Shown: positions 16,511-23,821 of the stretch, piece after piece | How the letters are laid out: each line of letters begins with the position of its first letter | Position numbering within the stretch: position 1 is the stretch's first letter | NCBI GenBank assembly: GCA_903893815.1 | Contig: CAITNS010000004.1 | Location: forward strand, 1-33,334 | Length of the DNA stretch: 33,334 nt | Reading direction: 5' to 3' | Source of the DNA: an uncultured Bacteroidota bacterium | GTDB taxonomy: Bacteria; Bacteroidota; Bacteroidia; B-17B0; Aurantibacillaceae | Translations under genes and position numbers: made by a program | The notes under the pieces: model-generated | The model's database searches: none | The model's input: only the letters and a program-made list of their open reading frames with translations | Told to the model about the DNA's origin: nothing

Positions 16511-16555
16511 ATCATAAAAAAACCTCTGTAATAATTTACAGAGGTTTTTTATGAT
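16511..16555. terminator. Bidirectional terminator between clpX and the desaturase
   Basis: Stem of about 20 bp (atcat, A run, acctctgtaa / ttacagaggt, T run, atgat) with one unpaired A and a three-base loop. A and T runs flank the GC part on both sides, so it can serve both convergent genes. Confidence 0.85.
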
Positions 16556-16563
16556 TTAATATT

Positions 16564-17313
16564 TTACTTCTTTACTCTTACCAATTTAATCACTTTAATT
16601 TTATCTAAAAATAAAATGATTGGATAGGTTGGATCAAACTCGTACCACTTAGCGGCAAAGTTTGGTCTAGCTCCTGCATGATGATGGTTGTTTTGAAATA
16701 ACTCTCCCATCAATAAAAAATCCCACAGTAAGGTGTTTTTTGATTTATCACCTTCTTCAAAGTTACGGTATCCGTATTTATGTCCTGCCCAGTTTACAAT
16801 AGCACCTTGTATTGGTCCCATTAAAAAATGGATTGGTAATAATAAAAATATGGTCCAATGATAACCTGGTACGTAAATAAAAACTAACAAATACACTACA
16901 AAGTACAATGTACCAAAGCCAATACGTGTAAACCAGCTATCTGCTACTTTATCAATGGCAGGGTATTCAGGAAAATTACGGTCAAATTTTTCTTCAATCA
17001 CTACACGTTTGTTTAATACATCATTGTATATTTTTTTTGTGTGCATCATCATTGTGTACACATCTTTAAAAAAGTGTGGTGTGTGAGGATCTTTTTCAGT
17101 ATCGCTATAAGCATGGTGCATGCGGTGTAAAATTGCATAAGCACGTGCATTTAAATACGAAGAGCCTTGTGTAACCCAAGAAAAAATATAAAAGAATTTT
17201 TCCCAAAATTTATTCATCGTAAACATTTTGTGAGCGCTGTAACGGTGTAGGAAAAATGTTTGTCCGAAAAGAGAAAGGTACCAGTGTAATATTAAAAATA
17301 AAAGAATAATCAT
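16564..17313 (-). CDS. Acyl-CoA (fatty acid) desaturase
   Basis: 249 residues with paired membrane helices and the three histidine boxes of membrane di-iron desaturases: HRYSAH (23-28), HRMHH (63-67) followed by AYSDTEKDPH, and NNHHH near residue 210. These enzymes insert a double bond, commonly delta-9, into fatty acyl chains, adjusting membrane fluidity. It is shorter than eukaryotic stearoyl-CoA desaturases but has every box. It is a single gene, convergent with clpX and sharing the terminator at 16511-16555. Position of the double bond and the acyl carrier are not shown by the sequence. Confidence 0.88.
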   Translation of the reverse strand: MIILLFLILHWYLSLFGQTFFLHRYSAHKMFTMNKFWEKFFYIFSWVTQGSSYLNARAYAILHRMHHAYSDTEKDPHTPHFFKDVYTMMMHTKKIYNDVLNKRVVIEEKFDRNFPEYPAIDKVADSWFTRIGFGTLYFVVYLLVFIYVPGYHWTIFLLLPIHFLMGPIQGAIVNWAGHKYGYRNFEEGDKSKNTLLWDFLLMGELFQNNHHHAGARPNFAAKWYEFDPTYPIILFLDKIKVIKLVRVKK

Positions 17314-17415
17314 TATAGTAGTGTTTTAATTAGTTCGTTGTAAAGGTCAACATTAAAAGTGGTTATTTGTTTAAATTTATCGTTAAACATTGCAAAGCTA
17401 CCATTTTTAGGGTAT

Positions 17416-17449
17416 AAAAAAACCCTTCACAACTTGTAAAGGGTTTTTT
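17416..17449 (-). terminator. Terminator of the atp operon
   Basis: Inverted repeat aaaaaaccctt (17417-17427) / aagggtttttt (17439-17449). On the minus strand the stem is followed by a run of seven T, 18 bases after the atpG stop. The inner bases can extend the stem with one mismatch. Confidence 0.85.
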
Positions 17450-17466
17450 GTTAAAAAATGGTTTTC

Positions 17467-18345
17467 CTACCCGTTTAATGCTTCGGCGCCGGCTACAATT
17501 TCCAAAATTTCAGTTGTAATAGCTGTTTGACGAGCTTTGTTATAACTAATTTTTAAGTCACGTAACATGTCTTTAGCGTTATCTGTTGCTTTATGCATCG
17601 CAGTCATACGAGCTCCGTGCTCAGAAGCTAATGAATCTAATAAAGCTTTGTAAAATTGAGTTTTTAATGAACGAGGAATTAAATCGCTTACGATAAATTC
17701 TTTACTTGGTTCAAAAATATAATCTGTATTTGAAGATGTGCCTGCAGATGCAGTTGCTTCAACTGGCAAAAATTGTTCTGCTTGTACAATTTGTACTGCT
17801 GCATTTTTAAACTGATTATAAACCAAGACTACTTTATCAAAATCTTTTAATACAAAAGCATCCATTACTCTTTCGGCAATTGGTGCAACAGTGTTGTAAT
17901 TCAAATTATCAAATACTTCGTTTACATTATGTGGTAAATGAGAACCATGAATAATATAATCAGTACGCTTAAAAGCATCTGTCACTTTTTTACCAATTGG
18001 TAATACAGTAATAGAACATCCATTGTATTCGTTATTAATTAAACTCCATGTTTTTTTAATAATGTTTGCATTAAAACCACCTGCTAATCCACGATTAGAA
18101 GAAATGGCAATTAATAATACATTTTTTGGAGCAGCTTTGCGCGCGTAAGCATTTTCAGAAGTATCCAAACTTGAACTTACGTTTTGTAAAATTTCTTGCA
18201 ATTTGTTTGCGTAAGGACGCATTTGCGTAATTGCATCTTGCGCACGTTTCAATTTAGCAGCACTTACCATTTTCATGGCACTCGTAATCTGCATGGTTGA
18301 ACCAACGGATACAATTCTATTTCTTACTTCTTTTAAATTTGGCAT
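17467..18345 (-). CDS. atpG: F-type ATP synthase subunit gamma
   Basis: 292 residues. N-terminal helix MPNLKEVRNRIVSVGSTMQI-TSAMKMVSAAKLKR, the middle block SSNRGLAGGFNANI, and the C-terminal helix TDNAKDMLRDLKISYNKARQ followed by AITTEILEIVAGAEAL are all characteristic. Gamma is the rotating central shaft linking the c-ring to the alpha/beta head. It is the last gene of the operon; atpD and atpC do not follow it and are presumably elsewhere, as usual in Bacteroidota. The 79-base gap before it contains a nested inverted repeat, and a strong terminator lies downstream. Confidence 0.97.
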   Translation of the reverse strand: MPNLKEVRNRIVSVGSTMQITSAMKMVSAAKLKRAQDAITQMRPYANKLQEILQNVSSSLDTSENAYARKAAPKNVLLIAISSNRGLAGGFNANIIKKTWSLINNEYNGCSITVLPIGKKVTDAFKRTDYIIHGSHLPHNVNEVFDNLNYNTVAPIAERVMDAFVLKDFDKVVLVYNQFKNAAVQIVQAEQFLPVEATASAGTSSNTDYIFEPSKEFIVSDLIPRSLKTQFYKALLDSLASEHGARMTAMHKATDNAKDMLRDLKISYNKARQTAITTEILEIVAGAEALNG

Positions 18346-18353
18346 CTTTATGA

Positions 18354-18422
18354 AATGTTAAATGTTGAATTTTAAATGTTGATTGAATATAATTTAAAAT
18401 TTAGCATTTATAATTTAACATT
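18354..18422 (-). repeat. Nested inverted repeat between atpA and atpG
   Basis: Outer arms aatgttaaat (18354-18363) / atttaacatt (18413-18422), perfect 10 bp; inner arms aattttaaat (18368-18377) / atttaaaatt (18392-18401), perfect 10 bp. All A/T rich, so the fold is weak. It begins directly after the atpA stop on the transcribed strand and could influence transcript processing. Confidence 0.5.
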
Positions 18423-18424
18423 AC

Positions 18425-20002
18425 TTAGTTATATTTTGCTGATAATTCTTTTGCAGTTGCTTCTAATACGCTAGTAATTGAGTCATCAAATTTACCTGCT
18501 TTTAAAGCGTCTAATTGTTCTTTGTTTTTACGCTCGCAAACATCTAAGAATTCTTTTTCAAATTCTCTTACTCTATTTACAGGAATAGAACGTAGTAAGT
18601 TTTTAGTTCCTAAGTAAATAATAGCAATTTGTTGTTCAACACGTAGTGGCGAAGCGTTAGCTTGCTTCAAAATCTCCACGTTACGAGCACCTTTATCTAA
18701 TACTGATTTTGTAGCAGCATCTAAGTCAGAACCGAATTTAGAGAAAGCCTCTAACTCACGGTATTGAGCTTGATCTAATTTTAAAGTACCTGCTACTTTT
18801 TTCATAGATTTAATTTGAGCATTACCTCCAACACGCGATACCGAAATACCTACGTTAATTGCTGGACGAACACCTGAGTTAAATAAATTTGTTTCTAAGA
18901 ATATTTGACCATCCGTAATAGAAATTACGTTTGTTGGAATATACGCAGAAACGTCACCCGCTTGTGTTTCGATAATTGGTAAAGCTGTTAATGAACCTCC
19001 ACCTTTTACAATCGGTTTTAAAGACTCTGGTAAATCATTCATGTTACGAGCGATATCATCAGAAGCGTTAATCTTAGCAGCACGTTCTAATAATCTACTA
19101 TGAAGGTAGAAGACGTCACCAGGATACGCCTCACGTCCAGGAGGACGACGTAATAATAATGACACCTCACGGTAAGCTACAGCTTGTTTAGATAAATCAT
19201 CGTATACAATTAATGCAGGACGACCAGTATCTCTAAAGAATTCACCCACTGCTGCACCAGCAAATGGAGCGTAAAATTGCATTGGAGCAGGATCAGAAGC
19301 GTTAGCCGCAACTATTACCGTGTAAGCCATTGCTCCATTTTCTTCTAACGTACGGACAACGTTCGCTACTGTAGAACCTTTTTGAGCAATTGCTACATAT
19401 ATACAGAATACAGGTTTTCCTGCATCATAAAATTCTTTTTGATTGATAATAGTATCTAACGCTACTGTTGTTTTACCAGTTTGACGGTCACCAATGATTA
19501 ACTCACGTTGTCCACGTCCAATTGGAATCATCGCATCAATTGCTTTGATACCTGTTTGTAAAGGCTCAGTAACTGGCTGACGGTAGATTACACCTGGCGC
19601 CTTACGCTCTAAAGGTAATTCATACGTTACGCCTTGAATTGGTCCTTTACCATCAATAGGATTTCCTAAAGTATCAATAACACGACCTAACATACCTTCA
19701 CCAACGTTAATTGATGCGATACGACCAGTACGTTTTACTGAAGAGCCTTCGCTAATTCCAGTACTTGCACCTAATAATACAGCACCTACGTTATCTTCTT
19801 CCAAGTTTAATACAATTCCTTGTAAACCTGTTTCAAATTCAATCAACTCACCTGATTGAACTTTAGATAAACCGTAAATACGAGCGATACCATCACCTAC
19901 TTGTAATACAGATCCAACTTCTTCTAATTCAGCTTCCGATTTGAAACCTGATAATTGTTGTCTTAAAATTGCAGATACTTCTGCTGGTTTTACTTCAGCC
20001 AT
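18425..20002 (-). CDS. atpA: F-type ATP synthase subunit alpha
   Basis: 525 residues, usual length. Beta-barrel N-terminal domain with [11 protein letters not shown], Walker A GDRQTGKT, the [11 protein letters not shown]-type block ([17 protein letters not shown]), the arginine-finger segment [10 protein letters not shown], and a helical C-terminal domain. Alpha alternates with beta in the F1 head and holds non-catalytic nucleotide sites. The gene lies 19 bases after atpH and 79 bases before atpG. Every key motif is intact. Partner beta subunit (atpD) is absent from the window. Confidence 0.98.
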   Translation of the reverse strand: MAEVKPAEVSAILRQQLSGFKSEAELEEVGSVLQVGDGIARIYGLSKVQSGELIEFETGLQGIVLNLEEDNVGAVLLGASTGISEGSSVKRTGRIASINVGEGMLGRVIDTLGNPIDGKGPIQGVTYELPLERKAPGVIYRQPVTEPLQTGIKAIDAMIPIGRGQRELIIGDRQTGKTTVALDTIINQKEFYDAGKPVFCIYVAIAQKGSTVANVVRTLEENGAMAYTVIVAANASDPAPMQFYAPFAGAAVGEFFRDTGRPALIVYDDLSKQAVAYREVSLLLRRPPGREAYPGDVFYLHSRLLERAAKINASDDIARNMNDLPESLKPIVKGGGSLTALPIIETQAGDVSAYIPTNVISITDGQIFLETNLFNSGVRPAINVGISVSRVGGNAQIKSMKKVAGTLKLDQAQYRELEAFSKFGSDLDAATKSVLDKGARNVEILKQANASPLRVEQQIAIIYLGTKNLLRSIPVNRVREFEKEFLDVCERKNKEQLDALKAGKFDDSITSVLEATAKELSAKYN

Positions 20003-20021
20003 TTTATTGTATGGTTAATTA

Positions 20022-20561
20022 TTAATTTAATGCTTTGTTTGTTAATTCTTTTTTCAAGTTCGATAACTGACGGGCAACTGATTTATCTAATTGTTTATCG
20101 CCAATTTTTAAAATAAATCCTCCAATGATATTCGCGTCTAATTTCTCTACTAATTCAACTTCTCCGTTTAATTGAGATTTTACTAAATCTAATGCCTTTT
20201 GTTTAGTAGCAGCGTCCAAACCGTTAGCCGATGTAACTACCGCTGTTAAAATATTTTTGTGAGAACGGTATTGCTCAATAAATTCATTTGCCATTTCTGG
20301 AATAACATTCTCTCTTCTTTTAGAAGCTACGATTGTCAAAAATCCTGAAGTAATTGCATTAAACTTTCCGTCAAAAACTGCTTTAATTGTCGCAATTTTT
20401 TTGTCAGATTTAATGATAGGGCTATTTAAAAAAGTAATAAATTCTCTAGAGTTTTCGCATACATCTTTTACTTGAAGCATATCAGAATAAACAGCCTCTA
20501 ATTGGCCTTTTTCAACTGATAAGTCAAGTAATGATTTAGCGTATCTTGATGCAACTATCAT
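20022..20561 (-). CDS. atpH: F-type ATP synthase subunit delta
   Basis: 179 residues, normal. Starts MIVASRYAKSLLDLSVEKGQ, with the family's RYAxALxxLA-type opening, and has the C-terminal KIGDKQLDKSVARQLSNLKK block (family G-x-x-x-DxSVxxxLxxL). Delta links the head to the peripheral stalk b subunit. It lies between atpF and atpA; the 76 bases before it contain an imperfect hairpin. Confidence 0.94.
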   Translation of the reverse strand: MIVASRYAKSLLDLSVEKGQLEAVYSDMLQVKDVCENSREFITFLNSPIIKSDKKIATIKAVFDGKFNAITSGFLTIVASKRRENVIPEMANEFIEQYRSHKNILTAVVTSANGLDAATKQKALDLVKSQLNGEVELVEKLDANIIGGFILKIGDKQLDKSVARQLSNLKKELTNKALN

Positions 20562-20585
20562 AGTTTAAATTTAAGATTTAAGATT

Positions 20586-20634
20586 TAAGAAATTAGAAGT
20601 TTTGTTTTAACACAATCTTACTTCTAAAATCTTA
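20586..20634 (-). repeat. Imperfect hairpin between atpF and atpH
   Basis: Arms taagaaattagaagt (20586-20600) and acttctaaaatctta (20620-20634) pair over 15 bp with two mismatches; a tandem aagattt repeat flanks the left arm. A/T rich, no T run in the transcribed direction, so more likely a processing or spacing element than a terminator. Confidence 0.4.
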
Positions 20635-20637
20635 CTT

Positions 20638-21153
20638 TTAATTTAAGTTAACGTCTTTCATTAAGTTGTTTACTAAAGCCTTTTGCTTTTCATCGCTTGA
20701 CAATTCGCTGCGTAAAATTTTCTCAGCAATTTCAATGGATAAAGTAGCTACTTGATTTTTTAATTCAGCAACCGCTGCGTTTTTTTCGTTAGTAATTTGC
20801 TCACGAGCAGATGACATAATACGATCCGCTTCTGCTTGAGATTTAGCTTTTGCTTCAGCAATGATAGCGTCTTTTGTGTCGCGTGCTTCTTTTAATAAGT
20901 TATCACGTTCAGCACGAGCTTCTGCTAAAATCTTTTCGTTATTAGATTTTAACTCACGCATATCGTTTAAGGCGTTTTCTGCGCTTGCTAAAGCATCTTC
21001 AATTCCTTTTTCACGAGTTTTAATAGCTGTTAAAATTGGTTTCCAAGCAAATTTGCCTAATAATACCAATAATAAAATAAAGGTAATGGTTGTCCAAAAT
21101 ATTAAACCAATCGCTGGTTCAATTAAACTTGCTAAAATGAATGTACTTGTCAT
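20638..21153 (-). CDS. atpF: F-type ATP synthase subunit b
   Basis: 171 residues. One N-terminal membrane helix (about residues 10-33, GLIFWTTITFILLLVLLGKF) followed by AWKPILTAIKTREKGI, then a long charged Ala/Lys/Glu coiled coil. This is the peripheral stalk that keeps the head from turning. Only one b-type gene is seen, so the stalk is probably a b homodimer. It follows atpE after 119 bases that hold a strong hairpin. Confidence 0.95.
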   Translation of the reverse strand: MTSTFILASLIEPAIGLIFWTTITFILLLVLLGKFAWKPILTAIKTREKGIEDALASAENALNDMRELKSNNEKILAEARAERDNLLKEARDTKDAIIAEAKAKSQAEADRIMSSAREQITNEKNAAVAELKNQVATLSIEIAEKILRSELSSDEKQKALVNNLMKDVNLN

Positions 21154-21223
21154 CTTTTAAAAATTAAATGCGGTTTTTGTACTATATTTTATTCTGTTTA
21201 TAACAGAGGTAATTTTTTAATTT

Positions 21224-21260
21224 AAACCAAAGCCATTACCAACCGTAATAGCTTTGGTTT
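21224..21260 (-). ncRNA. Strong hairpin directly after atpE (transcript element)
   Basis: Arms aaaccaaagccattac (21224-21239) and gtaatagctttggttt (21245-21260) pair over 16 bp with a single mismatch (G-U on RNA) and a five-base loop. It starts 12 bases past the atpE stop on the transcribed strand. No T run follows, so it is not a typical terminator. It may stabilise the 3' end of the atpE segment after processing, favouring extra c-subunit synthesis. Structure is seen; role is inference. Confidence 0.6.
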
Positions 21261-21272
21261 GTTTGTTGAAGA

Positions 21273-21491
<219 letters not shown>

Positions 21492-21520
21492 TTATTGGTT
21501 ATTAATTAATCTTTAAATTC

Positions 21521-22750
21521 TTAGTGTCCTGCTGTTGCGTGATCATCATCCGTTGTATGAGCGCCGTCTTCATTATGGTCAGCTACTGCCGAACCAATAA
21601 ATAAAGCGGTTAACATCGTAAATACATACGCTTGTAAAAATGCTACTAAACATTCTAATACATCAATAAATAAAGCAAATGCTACAGATACTGGTGCAAT
21701 GTAAATAGTTTTGAAAACGAAAATTAAACCTACTAATGAAATAATGATAATATGTCCTGCTGTCATGTTAGCAAATAAACGCATCATTAAGGCGAATGGT
21801 TTTGTTAAAATACCTACAACTTCAATAGGGATTAAGATTGGCCAAATTGCTTTTGGAGCATGAGGCAAGAAAATATGTGACCAGTAGTTTTTATTACCGT
21901 TAATGTTAGTTACAATCATCGTTGCAACTGATAATACTAAAGTAAAAGCAATATTACCTGTTAAGTTAGCTCCAATTGGAATCATACCAAACACATTATT
22001 AATTAAAATCATGAAGAAAACCGTCAATAAATAAGGAACAAACTTTTCAGAACCATGTCCAATGTTTCCTTTAGCGATATCATCACGTACAAACAAAATT
22101 AATGGCTCAAAAAATGATTGTTTTCCTCTTGGTGCAGATGTAACACCTTGTGTTTTATAAGCTTTCGCAATCGACATAAATATCCACATAATAACAATTA
22201 CCGAAATAAACATCTGAGTAACATTTTTAGTAATTGAAAAATCTAATGGTGCAGCATTTGATACACTCACTTCTTTATCTATTGCTGTTAATGTAACGTA
22301 TTGACCATATTCGTTTGGCGTTGCGTTAGCGTAATACACCTTTTCTTCAAACATCACAAAACGTTCTCTGTTTTTCTCAACGATTGTTTTTCCTTCATTA
22401 TCATGGTGAAATTCAGAAGACATAAAAAACACAATACCATTATTCCCTTTTAAAATAACTGGCAATGGAGCAGCAACTGCATCATGACCTTCACCCCAAA
22501 AATGCCAAGAGTGGGAATCCGAAACGTGTTCAATAGCAATAGCAGAAATGTCGATTGGACCATTAGCTTCGTGAGCATCGTGTCCATGGGCATCATGAGC
22601 GGCAACCGCAGTGTCTGCAGAATGACCATGCTCAATAGTGTCCTCTTGAGGTTCTGAAGCCGATAAATTATTAGAAACCCCAATAAATAGGGAAAATATC
22701 AATAAAAAGATACTTGTAAAGCGTTTGTATGTATTAATTTTACTAGTCAT
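21521..22750 (-). CDS. atpB: F-type ATP synthase subunit a with long His-rich ends
   Basis: 409 residues, much longer than the roughly 270 of E. coli. An N-terminal signal-like helix (about 10-32) and a long presumed periplasmic segment (about 33-175) precede the usual membrane core. The core includes the essential Arg in KPFALMMRLFANMTAGH. The extension is rich in His, Asp and Glu (for example EHGHSADTAVAAHDAHGHDA), and the C-terminus has a second His/Asp patch (DHNEDGAHTTDDDHATAGH). N-terminal extensions are common in Bacteroidota; the histidine patches could bind metal or buffer protons, which is inference. Subunit a forms the half-channels for protons. It is the first gene of the operon; the -7 element is at 22789-22796. 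Confidence 0.95.
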   Translation of the reverse strand: MTSKINTYKRFTSIFLLIFSLFIGVSNNLSASEPQEDTIEHGHSADTAVAAHDAHGHDAHEANGPIDISAIAIEHVSDSHSWHFWGEGHDAVAAPLPVILKGNNGIVFFMSSEFHHDNEGKTIVEKNRERFVMFEEKVYYANATPNEYGQYVTLTAIDKEVSVSNAAPLDFSITKNVTQMFISVIVIMWIFMSIAKAYKTQGVTSAPRGKQSFFEPLILFVRDDIAKGNIGHGSEKFVPYLLTVFFMILINNVFGMIPIGANLTGNIAFTLVLSVATMIVTNINGNKNYWSHIFLPHAPKAIWPILIPIEVVGILTKPFALMMRLFANMTAGHIIIISLVGLIFVFKTIYIAPVSVAFALFIDVLECLVAFLQAYVFTMLTALFIGSAVADHNEDGAHTTDDDHATAGH

Positions 22751-22788
22751 TACGAAAAAAGGTATTTGTAAGCTTTAAAATTCGGGTG

Positions 22789-22796
22789 CAAATGTA
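22789..22796 (-). promoter_or_regulatory. -7 element of the atp operon
   Basis: Minus strand reads TACATTTG, matching TAnnTTTG, 38 bases before the atpB start. At the -33 position only TTTCGG is seen (18 bases upstream). Confidence 0.4.
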
Positions 22797-22878
22797 GGGA
22801 TAAAATGACAAAACCGAAACTTTTTTTAAGGTTTTAGACAAAGAAATTACATAATACGTTGAAATTTTTTAAAGATTC

Positions 22879-23754
22879 TTAAAACACCACGTAATCCTGA
22901 GGATTAATCGCGAAACCATTATACCACAACTCAAAATGTAAATGCGGTCCTTTGCTATTTTCGCCAGTATTGCCAACTACGCCAATTGGCTCGCCAGCTT
23001 GCACAAAATCTCCCACTTTTTTAGTAATACTTGATTGATGCTTATAAACACTTGTAATATTATTATTGTGCTGAATTTGAGTAACATAGCCATCTTCGGT
23101 GGTAAAGCCTGCGAAAATAATAGTGCCATCAAGTGTGGTTTTAACAAATTCGTTTTCTTTGGCGGCGATATCTGTTCCAAAATGCCCTTCCTTAATATTA
23201 TAAGATGTAGTAATAATTCCTTTAATAGGTGTGAAAAAGAAGAAATTACTCAAAGCATTAATTTTGTTAGCCGAAACCTTATCACTAGTTGATTCCAACT
23301 GATTACTTTCTATATCCGAACGCAATTTAATGTCCTGATCGCTAGGCTTAATATCAATATTAGTATATTTACCTGTTGAATCCTTGGCTGGCTTAGCTGT
23401 TCTGCCTTCTGTTTTACCAGAAAACACATTTAATAGGTTATTTATATACCAGTCTCTGGCTGCCAGCGTATTTTCTAAAGAATCTGCCTTGGCGCTTAAT
23501 GATAAAATATCTTTTCTATCATCCACATTTCCGTACCCAGGAATATACTCTCTTAATGGTGTAAAGGCTACTAAACTAATCACTAAAGTGGTCATCACAA
23601 TAGTAACCGAACCTAATAATATGATTAATCCCAAGGGAGAAAGGCGTAAAGAGAACTTTTCGGCAAAGGAATCGTCGTTTAATATTACCAAACGGTATTT
23701 ATTCCGTAATTGATCGGTAAAAATTTTCCAACGACTATTTTTGGTTTCAGACAT
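22879..23754 (-). CDS. M23 (LytM-type) peptidoglycan endopeptidase, membrane anchored
   Basis: 291 residues. A cytoplasmic N-terminus, one membrane helix (about residues 41-66), a short coiled coil (residues about 80-110), then the C-terminal M23 domain. The zinc ligands are present: GHFGTD (His ... Asp) and HLHFE (His-x-His). YKHQS precedes the latter. Such enzymes cut peptide bridges in peptidoglycan from the periplasmic side, or act as activators. It is divergent from sprE over a 67-base gap. The same pairing of an M23 gene next to sprE is seen in relatives, from general knowledge. Cleavage specificity unknown. Confidence 0.9.
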   Translation of the reverse strand: MSETKNSRWKIFTDQLRNKYRLVILNDDSFAEKFSLRLSPLGLIILLGSVTIVMTTLVISLVAFTPLREYIPGYGNVDDRKDILSLSAKADSLENTLAARDWYINNLLNVFSGKTEGRTAKPAKDSTGKYTNIDIKPSDQDIKLRSDIESNQLESTSDKVSANKINALSNFFFFTPIKGIITTSYNIKEGHFGTDIAAKENEFVKTTLDGTIIFAGFTTEDGYVTQIQHNNNITSVYKHQSSITKKVGDFVQAGEPIGVVGNTGENSKGPHLHFELWYNGFAINPQDYVVF

Positions 23755-23764
23755 AGGTTCTGCA

Positions 23765-23772
23765 CAAAAATA
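23765..23772 (-). promoter_or_regulatory. -7 element of the M23 peptidase gene
   Basis: Minus strand reads TATTTTTG, matching TAnnTTTG, 10 bases before the ATG. No clear -33 box. Confidence 0.35.
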
Positions 23773-23803
23773 TACTAAATTTACGATTTTGACGTTATTA
23801 CCT

Positions 23804-23811
23804 TATTTTTG
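23804..23811 (+). promoter_or_regulatory. -7 element of sprE
   Basis: TATTTTTG matches TAnnTTTG and ends only 10 bases before the TTG start, so the leader would be very short. TTTG at 23788-23791 is only 12 bases upstream, too close for a standard -33 box. Confidence 0.3.
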
Positions 23812-23821
23812 AATCTTTTTT

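Noticed and set aside
22751-22878. Possible small gene or RNA between atpB and the M23 gene
   Set aside because: Only the atpB -7 element is visible; no conserved fold or frame.
23788-23811. Full -33/-7 promoter for sprE
   Set aside because: The TTTG and TAnnTTTG boxes are only 12 bases apart, too close for the known spacing; only the -7 element is kept, at low confidence.
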